Shown here: in pieces, positions 17,484-26,090 of the stretch
How the letters are laid out: the number at the start of each line of letters is the position of its first letter
How positions within the stretch are numbered: position 1 is the stretch's first letter
Source: Azotobacter beijerinckii
Lineage (GTDB): Bacteria > Pseudomonadota > Gammaproteobacteria > Pseudomonadales > Pseudomonadaceae
NCBI RefSeq assembly: GCF_900110885.1
Contig: NZ_FOFJ01000002.1
Span: 62,001-126,000 of the forward strand
Reading direction: 5' to 3'
Length of the DNA: 64,000 bases
Translations under genes and position numbers: made by a program
Notes under the pieces: model-generated
Seen by the model: the letters and a program-made list of their open reading frames with translations, nothing else
The model's database searches: none
Told to the model about the DNA's origin: nothing

Positions 17484-19661
17484 ATGGGCAAGCGCATCAC
17501 CCGTCACCGCCTGCAAGTCGCCGAGAACCTGGCCCGCTTCATCGAGGATGAAGCGTTGCCGGGCACCGGCCTGGATAGCGCCCGGTTCTGGCTGGGCTTC
17601 GACGCCCTGGTCCACGAGCTGGCGCCGAAGAACCGCGCCCTGCTCGCCGAGCGCGACCGCCTGCAGGCCGAGCTGGATGCCTGGCACCGCGCCCATCCCG
17701 GCCCGGTGCGCGACCTGGCGGCCTACCGCGGCTTTCTCGAAGGCATCGGCTACCTGCTGCCAAGACCACCGCGGGTGACCGTCGGCACCGCCAACGTCGA
17801 CCGCGAGATCGCCGTCCAGGCCGGCCCGCAGCTGGTGGTGCCGATGTCCAACGCGCGCTATGCGCTGAACGCCGCCAATGCCCGCTGGGGCAGCCTGTAC
17901 GACGCGCTCTACGGCACCGACGCGCTCGGCGGGGCGCACGGCCCCGAGCCGGGCTCGCCCTACGACCCGCGGCACGGCGCCCGGGTCATCGCCCGCGCCC
18001 GCGCCTTCCTCGACCAGGCCGCGCCGCTGGCCCAAGGCTCCCACGCCGAAGCCACGGCGTATCGCGTGGTCGACGGCCGGCTGCAGGTCGGCCTGGGCCA
18101 GACCCTGACCGGCCTCAAGCACCCCGAGCGCTTCGCCGGCTACCAGGGTGATCTCGGCAACCCCGGCGCGATCCTGCTGCGCAACCATGGCCTGCACGTC
18201 GAGATCCAGATCGACCGCACCCATCCCATCGGCAAGACCGACGTCGCCGGGGTCAAGGACGTCCTGCTGGAGGCGGCGCTGAGCGCCATCATGGACTGCG
18301 AGGATTCGGTCGCCGCGGTCGATGCCGAAGACAAGGTGCTGGTCTACCGCAACTGGCTGGGCCTGATGAAGGGCGACCTGGTCGAGAACGTCAGCAAGGG
18401 CGGCAAGACCTTCAGCCGCCGCCTGAACCTCGACCGCCAGTACCTCGCCGCCGACGGCTCGACGCTGACCCTGCCCGGCCGCGCGCTGATGTTCGTGCGC
18501 AACGTCGGCCACCTGATGACCAACCCGGCGATCCTCGACGGCGAGGGCCGCGAGATCCCCGAGGGCATCCTCGACTGCGTGGTCACCAGCCTCGCCGCCC
18601 TGCACGACCTGGAGCGCCGCTGCAACTCGCGCGAAGGCTCGGTCTACATCGTCAAGCCGAAGATGCACGGCCCGCACGAGGTGGCCTTCGCCGACGAACT
18701 GTTCGGCCGCGTCGAGGACCTGCTCGGCTTGCCGCGCCACACCCTGAAGATGGGCATCATGGACGAGGAGCGGCGCACCAGCGTCAACCTCGAGGCCTGC
18801 ATCGGCGCCGCTGCGGCGCGGGTGGCCTTCATCAACACCGGCTTTCTCGACCGCACCGGCGACGAGATCCACAGCGCCATGGAAGCCGGCCCCGTGCTGC
18901 GCAAGGGCGACATGAAGTCCTCGGCGTGGATCGCCGCCTACGAGCGCAGCAACGTGCTGACCGGCCTGGCCTGCGGCCTGCGCGGCCGCGCGCAGATCGG
19001 CAAGGGCATGTGGGCGATGCCCGACCGCATGGCCGACATGCTCGAACAGAAGATCGTCCAGCCCAGGGCCGGCGCCAACACCGCCTGGGTGCCCTCGCCG
19101 ACCGCCGCGACCCTGCACGCCCTGCACTACCACCAGGTCGACGTCGCCGCCGTGCAGGCGGAGCTGGAGGGGGTGGACCTGGGCAGCGTGCGCGACGAAC
19201 TGCTCGACGGCCTGCTCAGCGTTCCGGTGGTCGCCGCGCCGCAGTGGAGCGCCGCCCAGATCCGCGAGGAGCTGGAGAACAACGCCCAGGGCCTGCTCGG
19301 CTACGTGGTGCGCTGGGTCGAACAGGGCGTCGGCTGCTCCAAGGTGCCGGACATCCACGACGTCGGCCTGATGGAAGACCGTGCCACCCTGCGCATCTCC
19401 AGCCAGCACATGGCCAACTGGCTGCGCCACGGCGTGACCGGCCCGGAAGAGGTCATGGAAGTCCTCCAGCGCATGGCCCGCATCGTCGACCAGCAGAACG
19501 CCGGCGATCCCCTCTACCAGCCGATGGCCGCCGACTTCGAGCGCTCGGTAGCCTTCCAGGCGGCCTGCGCCCTGGTGTTCCAGGGCTGCGCCCAGCCCAG
19601 CGGCTACACCGAGCCGCTGCTGCACCGGTTCCGCCTCGCCTTCAAGCAGGGCCGGAGCTGA
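17484..19661 (+). CDS. glcB: Malate synthase G
   Basis: 725 residues, matching isoform G. A TIM-barrel malate synthase with [20 protein letters not shown] near residue 135. The central region has [18 protein letters not shown] and [17 protein letters not shown] with its acid residues. A C-terminal plug domain follows ([17 protein letters not shown]). It condenses glyoxylate with acetyl-CoA to malate. ATG 17484 is preceded by a GGAACAGGAG purine run. Last in the operon, it uses the glyoxylate made by GlcDEF, and also that released by the allantoin pathway further along this window. Confidence 0.96.
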   Translation: MGKRITRHRLQVAENLARFIEDEALPGTGLDSARFWLGFDALVHELAPKNRALLAERDRLQAELDAWHRAHPGPVRDLAAYRGFLEGIGYLLPRPPRVTVGTANVDREIAVQAGPQLVVPMSNARYALNAANARWGSLYDALYGTDALGGAHGPEPGSPYDPRHGARVIARARAFLDQAAPLAQGSHAEATAYRVVDGRLQVGLGQTLTGLKHPERFAGYQGDLGNPGAILLRNHGLHVEIQIDRTHPIGKTDVAGVKDVLLEAALSAIMDCEDSVAAVDAEDKVLVYRNWLGLMKGDLVENVSKGGKTFSRRLNLDRQYLAADGSTLTLPGRALMFVRNVGHLMTNPAILDGEGREIPEGILDCVVTSLAALHDLERRCNSREGSVYIVKPKMHGPHEVAFADELFGRVEDLLGLPRHTLKMGIMDEERRTSVNLEACIGAAAARVAFINTGFLDRTGDEIHSAMEAGPVLRKGDMKSSAWIAAYERSNVLTGLACGLRGRAQIGKGMWAMPDRMADMLEQKIVQPRAGANTAWVPSPTAATLHALHYHQVDVAAVQAELEGVDLGSVRDELLDGLLSVPVVAAPQWSAAQIREELENNAQGLLGYVVRWVEQGVGCSKVPDIHDVGLMEDRATLRISSQHMANWLRHGVTGPEEVMEVLQRMARIVDQQNAGDPLYQPMAADFERSVAFQAACALVFQGCAQPSGYTEPLLHRFRLAFKQGRS

Positions 19662-19674
19662 AGCGCACCCCGGA

Positions 19675-19702
19675 CCCGCGAGGCGGTTCGCCGCTTCGCG
19701 GG
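19675..19702. terminator. Bidirectional hairpin between glcB and fadD
   Basis: A 12-bp stem (CCCGCGAGGCGG / CCGCTTCGCGGG, one G-T pair) closes on a TTCG tetraloop between convergent genes. No T-run follows, so it may act as a convergent-transcript stop or mRNA end stabiliser rather than a classic intrinsic terminator. Confidence 0.65.
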
Positions 19703-19710
19703 CCTTGCGG

Positions 19711-21399
19711 CTAGGCCCCGACCGGCTTCCCCCGAGCCTCGTCGCGCAGCTCGCGGCGCAGGATCTTGCCGACGTTGGTGGTCGGCAAACGGTCGCGGAA
19801 CTCGATGTATTTCGGGCGCTTGTAGCCGGTGAGGTTGTCGTGCATGTGGCGTATGACCTGCTCCGTGGTCAGGGTCGCGCCGGGCTTGACCACCACGAAG
19901 AGCTTGATGGCCTCGCCGGTGCGCTCGTCGGGCACGCCGATGGCGGCGCATTGCAGTACGCCCGGCAGGCTGGCGAGGACCTCCTCCAGCTCGTTCGGAT
20001 AGACGTTGAAGCCGGACACCAGGATCATGTCCTTCTTGCGGTCGACGATGCGCAGGTAGCCATCCGCCTCGATCACCGCGACGTCGCCGGTGCGCAGCCA
20101 GCCCTCGGCATCGAGCACGGCGTCAGTGGCCTCGGGGTTCTGCCAGTAGCCCTTCATCACCTGCGGTCCCTTCACCCAGAGTTCGCCGCTGTTGCCGGGC
20201 GGCAGTTCGTGCCCCTCTTCGTCGAGCACCTTGCAGAGGGTCGAGGGCAGCGGCATGCCGATGGTGCCGGGGCGGATGTGCCCGTAGGGGTTGCCGGAAA
20301 CCACCGGGCTGGCCTCGGTGAGGCCGTAGCCTTCGAGGATCTCGCAGCCGGTGACGGCCTTCCAGCACTCGGCGGTGGCCTGCTGCAGGGCCATGCCGCC
20401 GGACAGGGTCAGCTTCAGCGCGGAGAAGTCCAGGCCCCGGAACCCCTCGTCGTGGCACAGCGCGGCGAACAGGGTGTTGAGGCCGACGAAGCCGGTGAAC
20501 CGCCACTTCGACAGCTCCCGGACCATGGCCGGCAGATCGCGCGGATCGCTGATCAGCAGGTTGTGGTTGCCGGTGAGCATCATCGCCATGCAGTGCAGGG
20601 TGAAGGCGTAGACGTGGTAGAGCGGCAGCGGCGCGACCAGGGTCTCGCAGCCCTCGCCCATCGCGGCGCCGACCAACGCCCGGCACTGCAGCATGTTGGC
20701 CACCAGGTTGCGGTGGGTGAGCATGGCCCCCTTGGGCGTGCCGGTGGTGCCGCCGGTGTACTGCAGCACGGCGACGTCGCCGGGGTCGGCCTCGATGTCC
20801 CGCAGCGGCCGGTCGCGCCCTTCGGCCAGGGCGGCGGTGAACGTCGCCGCCTGCGGCAGGTGGTAGGCCGGGACCATCCGCTTGACGTAGCGCACCATGC
20901 CGTTGACCAGCAGGCGCCTGAGCGGCGGCAGCAGGTCGCCGACCTCGGTGACCACGACGTGGCGGATGCCGGTCTGCGGCAGCACCTCCTCGACCAGATG
21001 GGCCTTGTTGGCCAGGCAGACCAGGGCCTTGGCTCCGGCGTCGGCGAACTGCTGTTGCATCTCCCGGGCGGTGTACAGCGGATTGGTGTTGACCACGATC
21101 AGCCCGGCGCGCAGGGCGCCGAACACCGCCACGGGGTATTGCAGGAGGTTGGGCAGCTGGATGGCGATGCGGTCGCCCGGCTGCAGCCCTTCGAGTCCCT
21201 GCAGGAAGGCGGCGAAGGCGCCGGACAGCGCGTATAGCTCGCCGTAGCTCAAGGTCCGGCCGAGGTTGCTGAAGGCGGGCCGGTCGGCGAAGCGCTGGCA
21301 GGAGGCCTTCAGCACGGCGGGGATGTTGGGGTATCGGTCGGGATCGATTTCGCGGACGGCGCCGGCCGGGTACTTGTCCTTCCAGAAAGTCTCGATCAT
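19711..21399 (-). CDS. fadD: Long-chain fatty acyl-CoA ligase (FadD type)
   Basis: 562 residues, the length of pseudomonad FadD1/FadD2. AMP-binding signatures: YTGGTTGTPKGAMLTHRN P-loop, EGYGLTEASPVVS, GWLRTGDVAVIEADGYL, the hinge DRKKDMILVSGFNVYP, and the C-terminal catalytic lysine in TTNVGKILRREL. It activates imported fatty acids to acyl-CoA at the inner membrane for beta-oxidation. Start ATG 21399 gives MIETFWKDKYP, a standard N-terminus; the frame runs further upstream but adds no conserved sequence. It is divergent from a PhaJ-type hydratase gene, a familiar pairing. Confidence 0.93.
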   Translation of the reverse strand: MIETFWKDKYPAGAVREIDPDRYPNIPAVLKASCQRFADRPAFSNLGRTLSYGELYALSGAFAAFLQGLEGLQPGDRIAIQLPNLLQYPVAVFGALRAGLIVVNTNPLYTAREMQQQFADAGAKALVCLANKAHLVEEVLPQTGIRHVVVTEVGDLLPPLRRLLVNGMVRYVKRMVPAYHLPQAATFTAALAEGRDRPLRDIEADPGDVAVLQYTGGTTGTPKGAMLTHRNLVANMLQCRALVGAAMGEGCETLVAPLPLYHVYAFTLHCMAMMLTGNHNLLISDPRDLPAMVRELSKWRFTGFVGLNTLFAALCHDEGFRGLDFSALKLTLSGGMALQQATAECWKAVTGCEILEGYGLTEASPVVSGNPYGHIRPGTIGMPLPSTLCKVLDEEGHELPPGNSGELWVKGPQVMKGYWQNPEATDAVLDAEGWLRTGDVAVIEADGYLRIVDRKKDMILVSGFNVYPNELEEVLASLPGVLQCAAIGVPDERTGEAIKLFVVVKPGATLTTEQVIRHMHDNLTGYKRPKYIEFRDRLPTTNVGKILRRELRDEARGKPVGA

Positions 21400-21703
21400 G
21401 CAATGCCACTCCACTTCACGCATCGGCGCGGGTTGAATTCTTATTGTCCACGGGCAGACGGGCGTCTCGAGAGTAACAGGCACGCCCGGTGCCCGGAAGG
21501 CCCGCGAACCAAGGGCTCCGCCCCACCGCGCGGCGGCTGCCGGCGGGGGGACGTTCGGCGGCGTACGAATCGGCTTTCCTTTCCGTGAAAACCCCGGCGC
21601 CCGGCACTACAATGCGGGGTTCTGCAACGGGCCCGAGTCCGCCCTCTCCCATCGCCCCGATGGGGATTCTTCTCCTCTATAGATAGAACACCAAGGAAAC
21701 TGC
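21400..21703. promoter_or_regulatory. Divergent fadD / phaJ intergenic region
   Basis: 304 bp between divergent starts must hold promoters for both genes. A ribosome site AAGGA precedes ATG 21704. I did not find a GAAAC-N-GTTTC-like PsrA box or a confident -35/-10 pair. Confidence 0.45.
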
Positions 21704-22174
21704 ATGAGCCAGGTTACCAACGTCCCCTACGGCGATCTCGAAGTCGGCCAGCAAGCGAGCTACAGCAAGACCGTGGAGGAGAAGGACATCCAGTTGTTCG
21801 CCGCCCTCTCCGGCGACCACAACCCGGTACACCTGGACGCCGAGTTCGCCGCCCGCAGCCCGTACAAGGAGCGCATCGCCCACGGCATGTTCAGCGGCGC
21901 GCTGATCAGCGCCGCGGTGGCCTGCACCATGCCCGGCCCGGGCACCATCTACCTCGGCCAGACCATGCAGTTCACCCGCGCGGTAAAGCTCGGCGACACC
22001 CTCACCGTGCGCCTGGAAATCCTCGAAAAGCTGCCGAAGTTCCGCGTACGCATCGCCACCCGCGTCTACAACCAGCACGACGAACTGGTGGTCGACGGCG
22101 AGGCGGAAATCCTCGCCCCGCGCCGCCAGCAGAGCGTCGAACTGACCCAGCTGCCGCCGATCAGCATCGGCTGA
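21704..22174 (+). CDS. phaJ: MaoC-like (R)-specific enoyl-CoA hydratase (PhaJ type)
   Basis: 156 residues. Hot-dog fold with hydratase-2 motif: FAALSGDHNPVHLD (catalytic Asp and His), followed by RIAHGMFSGALISA. The family converts beta-oxidation enoyl-CoA to (R)-3-hydroxyacyl-CoA, which feeds PHA synthesis. This fits the divergent fadD beside it. The single-domain length matches PhaJ1/PhaJ4 proteins; the substrate chain length cannot be read from sequence. AAGGA lies 6 bases before the ATG. Confidence 0.87.
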   Translation: MSQVTNVPYGDLEVGQQASYSKTVEEKDIQLFAALSGDHNPVHLDAEFAARSPYKERIAHGMFSGALISAAVACTMPGPGTIYLGQTMQFTRAVKLGDTLTVRLEILEKLPKFRVRIATRVYNQHDELVVDGEAEILAPRRQQSVELTQLPPISIG

Positions 22175-22289
22175 CCCGCATCGCCGGCCCGTCTGCCGGA
22201 CGGGCCTCTCGCAAGCGCCGAGGCGAACTGCTTGAATGGTCCGGCCGCCGGATCGGCGGCCATCTCCGTACAGCAGAAGGAAGTTCGCC

Positions 22290-23525
22290 ATGAAGATCGT
22301 CAACGCCCGCCTGCGCGGTCGCGAAGGCCTCCACCGCATCGAACTGGACGGCGCGCGCATCGCCGCCATCGTCGCCCAACCGGCCCTCGCCGACGCCGGA
22401 GACGGCCTGGACGCCGCCGGCAACCTGGTGGTGCCGCCCTTCGTCGAGCCGCACATCCACCTGGATGCCACCCTCACCGCCGGCGAGCCTGCCTGGAACA
22501 TGAGCGGCACCCTGTTCGAGGGCATCGAGCGCTGGGCCGAGCGCAAGGCGCTGGTCACTCATGAAGACACCAAGACGCGGGCCAGGAAGGCCATCGACAT
22601 GCTGGTCGAGCACGGCATCCAGCATGTGCGCACCCACGTCGACGTCACCGACCCGACGCTCGCCGCACTCAAGGCGATGCTCGAGGTGCGCGAGGAAACC
22701 CGCCACTTGATCGACCTGCAGATCGTCGCCTTCCCGCAGGAGGGCATCGAGTCCTACCAGGGCGGCCGCGAGCTGATGGCCGAGGCGATCGCCCTGGGCG
22801 CCGACGTGGTCGGCGGCATCCCGCACTTCGAGAACACCCGCGAACAGGGGGTCAGCTCGATCAAATTCCTCATGGACCTCGCCGAACGCAGCGGCTGCCT
22901 GGTCGACGTGCACTGCGACGAAACCGACGACCCGCAGTCGCGTTTTCTCGAGGTGCTCGCCGAGGAGGCGCGGGTGCGCGACATGGGCGAGCGGGTCACC
23001 GCCAGCCACACCACGGCCATGGGCTCTTGGGACAATGCCTACTGCTCCAAGCTGTTCCGTCTGCTCAAGCTGTCGCGGATAAACTTCGTCTCCTGCCCCA
23101 CCGAGAGCATCCACCTGCAGGGGCGCTTCGACACCTTTCCCAAGCGCCGCGGCCTGACCCGGGTCGCCGAACTCGACCGCGCCGGGCTGAACGTCTGCTT
23201 CGGCCAGGACTCCATCGTCGACCCCTGGTACCCGCTTGGCAACGGCAACATCCTGCGCATCCTCGAAGCCGGCCTGCACATCTGCCACATGCTCGGCTAT
23301 GCCGACCTGCAGCGCGCCCTCGACCTGGTCACCGGGCACAGCGCCAGGACCCTGCAGCTGGGCGAGCGCTACGGCCTGGAGGTCGGGCGGCCGGCCAACC
23401 TCTTGATCCTCTCGGCGGCCAGCGACTACGAGCTGCTGCGCAGCCAGGGCCATGCGCTGGTGTCGATCCGCCACGGGGAAGTCCTGATGCGCCGCACCCC
23501 GGCGCGGATCGAACGCTACTCCTGA
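22290..23525 (+). CDS. codA: Cytosine deaminase
   Basis: 411 residues of the amidohydrolase superfamily with CodA-specific motifs. Metal site PPFVEPHIHLDATLT, HVRTHVDVTDPTL, DVHCDETDDPQSR, ASHTTAMGSW, and the catalytic Asp in CFGQDSIVDPWYPLGNGN. It converts cytosine to uracil in the cytoplasm. No codB permease gene is adjacent, so uptake must be encoded elsewhere. It may also accept isoguanine-like bases, as CodA enzymes do. The ribosome site AGAAGGA precedes ATG 22290. Confidence 0.92.
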   Translation: MKIVNARLRGREGLHRIELDGARIAAIVAQPALADAGDGLDAAGNLVVPPFVEPHIHLDATLTAGEPAWNMSGTLFEGIERWAERKALVTHEDTKTRARKAIDMLVEHGIQHVRTHVDVTDPTLAALKAMLEVREETRHLIDLQIVAFPQEGIESYQGGRELMAEAIALGADVVGGIPHFENTREQGVSSIKFLMDLAERSGCLVDVHCDETDDPQSRFLEVLAEEARVRDMGERVTASHTTAMGSWDNAYCSKLFRLLKLSRINFVSCPTESIHLQGRFDTFPKRRGLTRVAELDRAGLNVCFGQDSIVDPWYPLGNGNILRILEAGLHICHMLGYADLQRALDLVTGHSARTLQLGERYGLEVGRPANLLILSAASDYELLRSQGHALVSIRHGEVLMRRTPARIERYS

Positions 23526-23703
23526 ATCGCCTGACAGCGCACCTCCCCCGGAGCGAAGGCGCCGACCGGGGCTTGCAGGCGATGCTTGTCCAGCGCACAT
23601 GCCCCAGCGGCGCTTGGCTGCAACGCCGCAGTACTTCGGCTGGCCGAACAGGGTGCATGCCATAATCGTGGTTTTTATTGTTCACAGTCGGGAGTTCACG
23701 TCG

Positions 23704-24588
23704 ATGGGTTTCTTGAAAAGAATCGGACTGGCCGCCGCGTTGCTCGCGTGCCTGATTCCTGCCGCACGGGCGGAAAGCATCACGCTGGCGGTTACCGATG
23801 TGGGGGGCATGAAGAAGCTGCAGGAGTCCTTCGGCCCGTTCAAGGATGCGTTATCGAAGGCGACTGGACAGGAGATCACGTTACTGCCGGTGGAAACCCA
23901 TACGGCGGCGCTGGAGGCCCTGCGCGCCAAGAAGGTCGACTTCCTGCTCACCGGACCGGCCGAATATGTGGTGATCCACAAGCAAACGAAGGCCCGCATC
24001 GTCGTGGGACTTTTGCGCCCCGACTATTTCGCGACCATCGTAACGCTCGCCGACAGCCCTTATCGTAGCGTCCAGGACCTGAAGGGCACCAAGATCGGTC
24101 TCGGCGACGCCGGCTCCACCTCCAGGCACCTGGGGCCGCTCCAGGCCCTGGCCGACGCCGGTCTGAATCCGCTGAAGGACGCCAAGGTCGTCAACTTCGA
24201 TACGCGGACGCTCTGGGATGCGCTGAAGCGAAAGGAAGTCGCCGCCATCGGCATGAACAACGCCAACTTCATCGCCGCGCGCAAGCTGGAAAAGAAAATG
24301 GGCGGTTTGCCGCCCGACGCCTTCCGCGTGATCGCCCACGGGCCCGTTTTGCCGAGCGACGTGCTGGTGGCGGGAGCGCACGTGGACGAGCAGGCGGTCG
24401 AGAAGGTCCGCAATGCCGTCTCGACGCACTCCGATGAACTCATCTCCGCCATTGTCAACGGTCGCGGCAATAAGAAATACCGTGGCATGCGCTTCGTCAC
24501 CCACGTCGACGACAGCGACTATGACTACGTGCGATCCATGTATGCCACGGCTGGTTATCCTGAATACGACAAGTTCATCGGCGACTAA
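23704..24588 (+). CDS. PhnD-like periplasmic phosphate/phosphonate-binding protein (orphan)
   Basis: 294 residues from ATG 23704. A signal peptide (MGFLKRIGLAAALLAC...) appears to be cleaved after ARA. The remainder is a type 2 periplasmic binding fold of the PhnD family: ALEALRAKKVDFLLTGPAEY, LKGTKIGLGDAGSTSRHLGP, RKEVAAIGMNN. Such proteins bind phosphonate, phosphite or other oxyanions. No ABC permease or ATPase genes are adjacent, so it either uses a transporter elsewhere or works as a sensor-type binding protein. It converges on the next gene with only three bases between the stops. Confidence 0.78.
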   Translation: MGFLKRIGLAAALLACLIPAARAESITLAVTDVGGMKKLQESFGPFKDALSKATGQEITLLPVETHTAALEALRAKKVDFLLTGPAEYVVIHKQTKARIVVGLLRPDYFATIVTLADSPYRSVQDLKGTKIGLGDAGSTSRHLGPLQALADAGLNPLKDAKVVNFDTRTLWDALKRKEVAAIGMNNANFIAARKLEKKMGGLPPDAFRVIAHGPVLPSDVLVAGAHVDEQAVEKVRNAVSTHSDELISAIVNGRGNKKYRGMRFVTHVDDSDYDYVRSMYATAGYPEYDKFIGD

Positions 24589-24591
24589 GGA

Positions 24592-25671
24592 TCAGCGGGC
24601 AATAGGCCGGTTGCTGGCGTCATATGCCGGCCAGCGCGCCTGCAGGCCGAGCCGGTCGATGGCGGTGTCGACGTACTTCGGCTCGATCCATTGGGCCACG
24701 TCGATGTCGCCGCGGATCAGGCCGAGTTCCCTGGATTCCTGCACCGTGGTGCGGTAGCGCTCGACGAAGAACGCATCCAGCAGCGGCGAATAGCGGCGCT
24801 GGAACGACTGCCCCTCCTGCTCGGCGCGCAGCGCCTCGAGCGGCGTGCCGGAGTTGGCCCAGAGCGAAAGCACCGTTTCCTGGTTGGCCGGGTCCGAGGT
24901 CCAGGCCGCGGTCCTGACCAGGGCGGTCACCACCTTCTGCACCAGCTCGGGATGCTCGCGCTCGAACTCGCCGCGCACCAGCACATGGCCCTGGCGGGTC
25001 AGGCGCGGATCGACGGCGCGGGTGTCGTAGAGGATCCGGCCGACGCCGGAAGCCTGCAGATCGAAGGCCCGCGCGTCGAACCAGGCGCCGTCGATATCCT
25101 TCGAGGTCAGCGCGGCGGCCATGGTGGCGAAGTCCATGTTGAGGGTGCGGAAGTCGCGCTCGCCGAGGCCCCGGTGCTTCAGGGCGCGCAGGATCGCCAG
25201 GTGCAGGTTGGTGCCCTTGAAGAGCGCCACGCGCTTGCCCTTGAGGTCGTTCAGGGTTCTGGCCGGGGAATCGGCCGGCACCACCAGGTAGGTGGAGCTG
25301 AGCAGGTTGTCGGCGGCGATCAGCCGGGTATCCAGGCCGCCGGCCTTGGCGACCACCGCCGGCAGGTCGCCCTGCACGGCAAAATCCAGCTGCCGGTTGG
25401 CCAGCGCCTCGTTGACCGCGGGGCCGGCGCCCTTGAAGTAGTGCCACTCGACTCGCACGTCGCTGCCCTCCAGTTCCTGCTGGAGGGCCTTGCGCTGGTC
25501 GGCGAGGCCGGCCACCCCGCCGTTGGAAAAGGGCACGCCGCCCTTGCCGACCTGGGCGACGCCGAAGCGGATGGTCACGGGCTCGGCGGCACTGAGCGGA
25601 AGCGGCGCCAGCAGCAGGGCCGCACTCAGCAGTCCGGGCAGCAGGGAGGCCAGCAGGTTGGTCTTCTTCAT
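24592..25671 (-). CDS. SsuA/TauA-like sulfonate-binding periplasmic protein (orphan)
   Basis: 359 residues from ATG 25671, where the signal peptide MKKTNLLASLLPGLLSAALL begins. An aliphatic sulfonate-binding fold follows: IRFGVAQVGKGGVPFSNGG, GAGPAVNEALANRQLDFAVQGDLPA in parts, LNDLKGKRVALFKGTN, DIDGAWFDARAFDLQ. It should capture sulfonate or sulfate-ester anions in the periplasm. No permease or ATPase gene follows; the 3' end abuts the convergent PhnD-like gene. A strong sigma-54 promoter match lies 66 bp upstream, tying it to sulfur starvation control. Confidence 0.84.
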   Translation of the reverse strand: MKKTNLLASLLPGLLSAALLLAPLPLSAAEPVTIRFGVAQVGKGGVPFSNGGVAGLADQRKALQQELEGSDVRVEWHYFKGAGPAVNEALANRQLDFAVQGDLPAVVAKAGGLDTRLIAADNLLSSTYLVVPADSPARTLNDLKGKRVALFKGTNLHLAILRALKHRGLGERDFRTLNMDFATMAAALTSKDIDGAWFDARAFDLQASGVGRILYDTRAVDPRLTRQGHVLVRGEFEREHPELVQKVVTALVRTAAWTSDPANQETVLSLWANSGTPLEALRAEQEGQSFQRRYSPLLDAFFVERYRTTVQESRELGLIRGDIDVAQWIEPKYVDTAIDRLGLQARWPAYDASNRPIAR

Positions 25672-25736
25672 CGCGGATGTCCTTATTCGGCTCGAGGGGC
25701 TTGGCGGTGCGCAGGACAACCGCCCGATAGCCACGG

Positions 25737-25752
25737 AGCAAGCGCTGTGCCG
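25737..25752 (-). promoter_or_regulatory. Sigma-54 (-24/-12) promoter for the sulfonate-binding protein gene
   Basis: Read on the minus strand the sequence is CGGCACAGCGCTTGCT. It matches TGGCAYR-N4-TTGCW at all fixed positions except the first. It lies 66 bp before the start codon at 25671. Confidence 0.75.
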
Positions 25753-25857
25753 AAGCGGACGAAGCTCCGGCTGCGCCATGCCCGCGCGGGGAGCGCTTCA
25801 CGCCGCTGGCCGAATGGCCCGGCGAAACGTCCCGATTCGCGGCGGCCTCAAGTGCGG

Positions 25858-25897
25858 CAACTGTTGCATACGGCGCAGCCGCCGCGGCCAACTGTTG
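25858..25897. promoter_or_regulatory. Candidate enhancer: two CAACTGTTG palindromes
   Basis: Two identical 9-bp palindromes, CAACTGTTG at 25858-25866 and 25889-25897, are 31 bp apart centre to centre, about three helical turns. They sit between the two divergent sigma-54 promoters (25737 and 26006) at enhancer-like distances from both. A weaker pair (7 of 9 matches each) lies at 31572 and 31618, upstream of the third promoter. Confidence 0.55.
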
Positions 25898-26005
25898 AAA
25901 ATCTCCCAGCGTGCTCCCGCCGTTTCTGCCGAAGCGGGCGCCGGAAACCCTGGCGATCCCCTGCAGCCCCGAGCCGGCGCGGCCTCCAGCGGCAGGGCGA
26001 AGTGC

Positions 26006-26021
26006 TGGCATGCATTCTGCC
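26006..26021 (+). promoter_or_regulatory. Sigma-54 (-24/-12) promoter for the flavin monooxygenase gene
   Basis: TGGCATGCATTCTGCC keeps the -24 element TGGCAYR and the GC of the -12 element. It shares TGGCATGC-TTCTGC with the promoter at 31676, which supports both. It lies 70 bp before ATG 26091. Confidence 0.65.
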
Positions 26022-26090
26022 TTGGTAGTCCCGCGACCTTCCGGCCACTCCGGAAGCCTTCTTCACGACTCCCTGCCAAGGAAACGCGCC

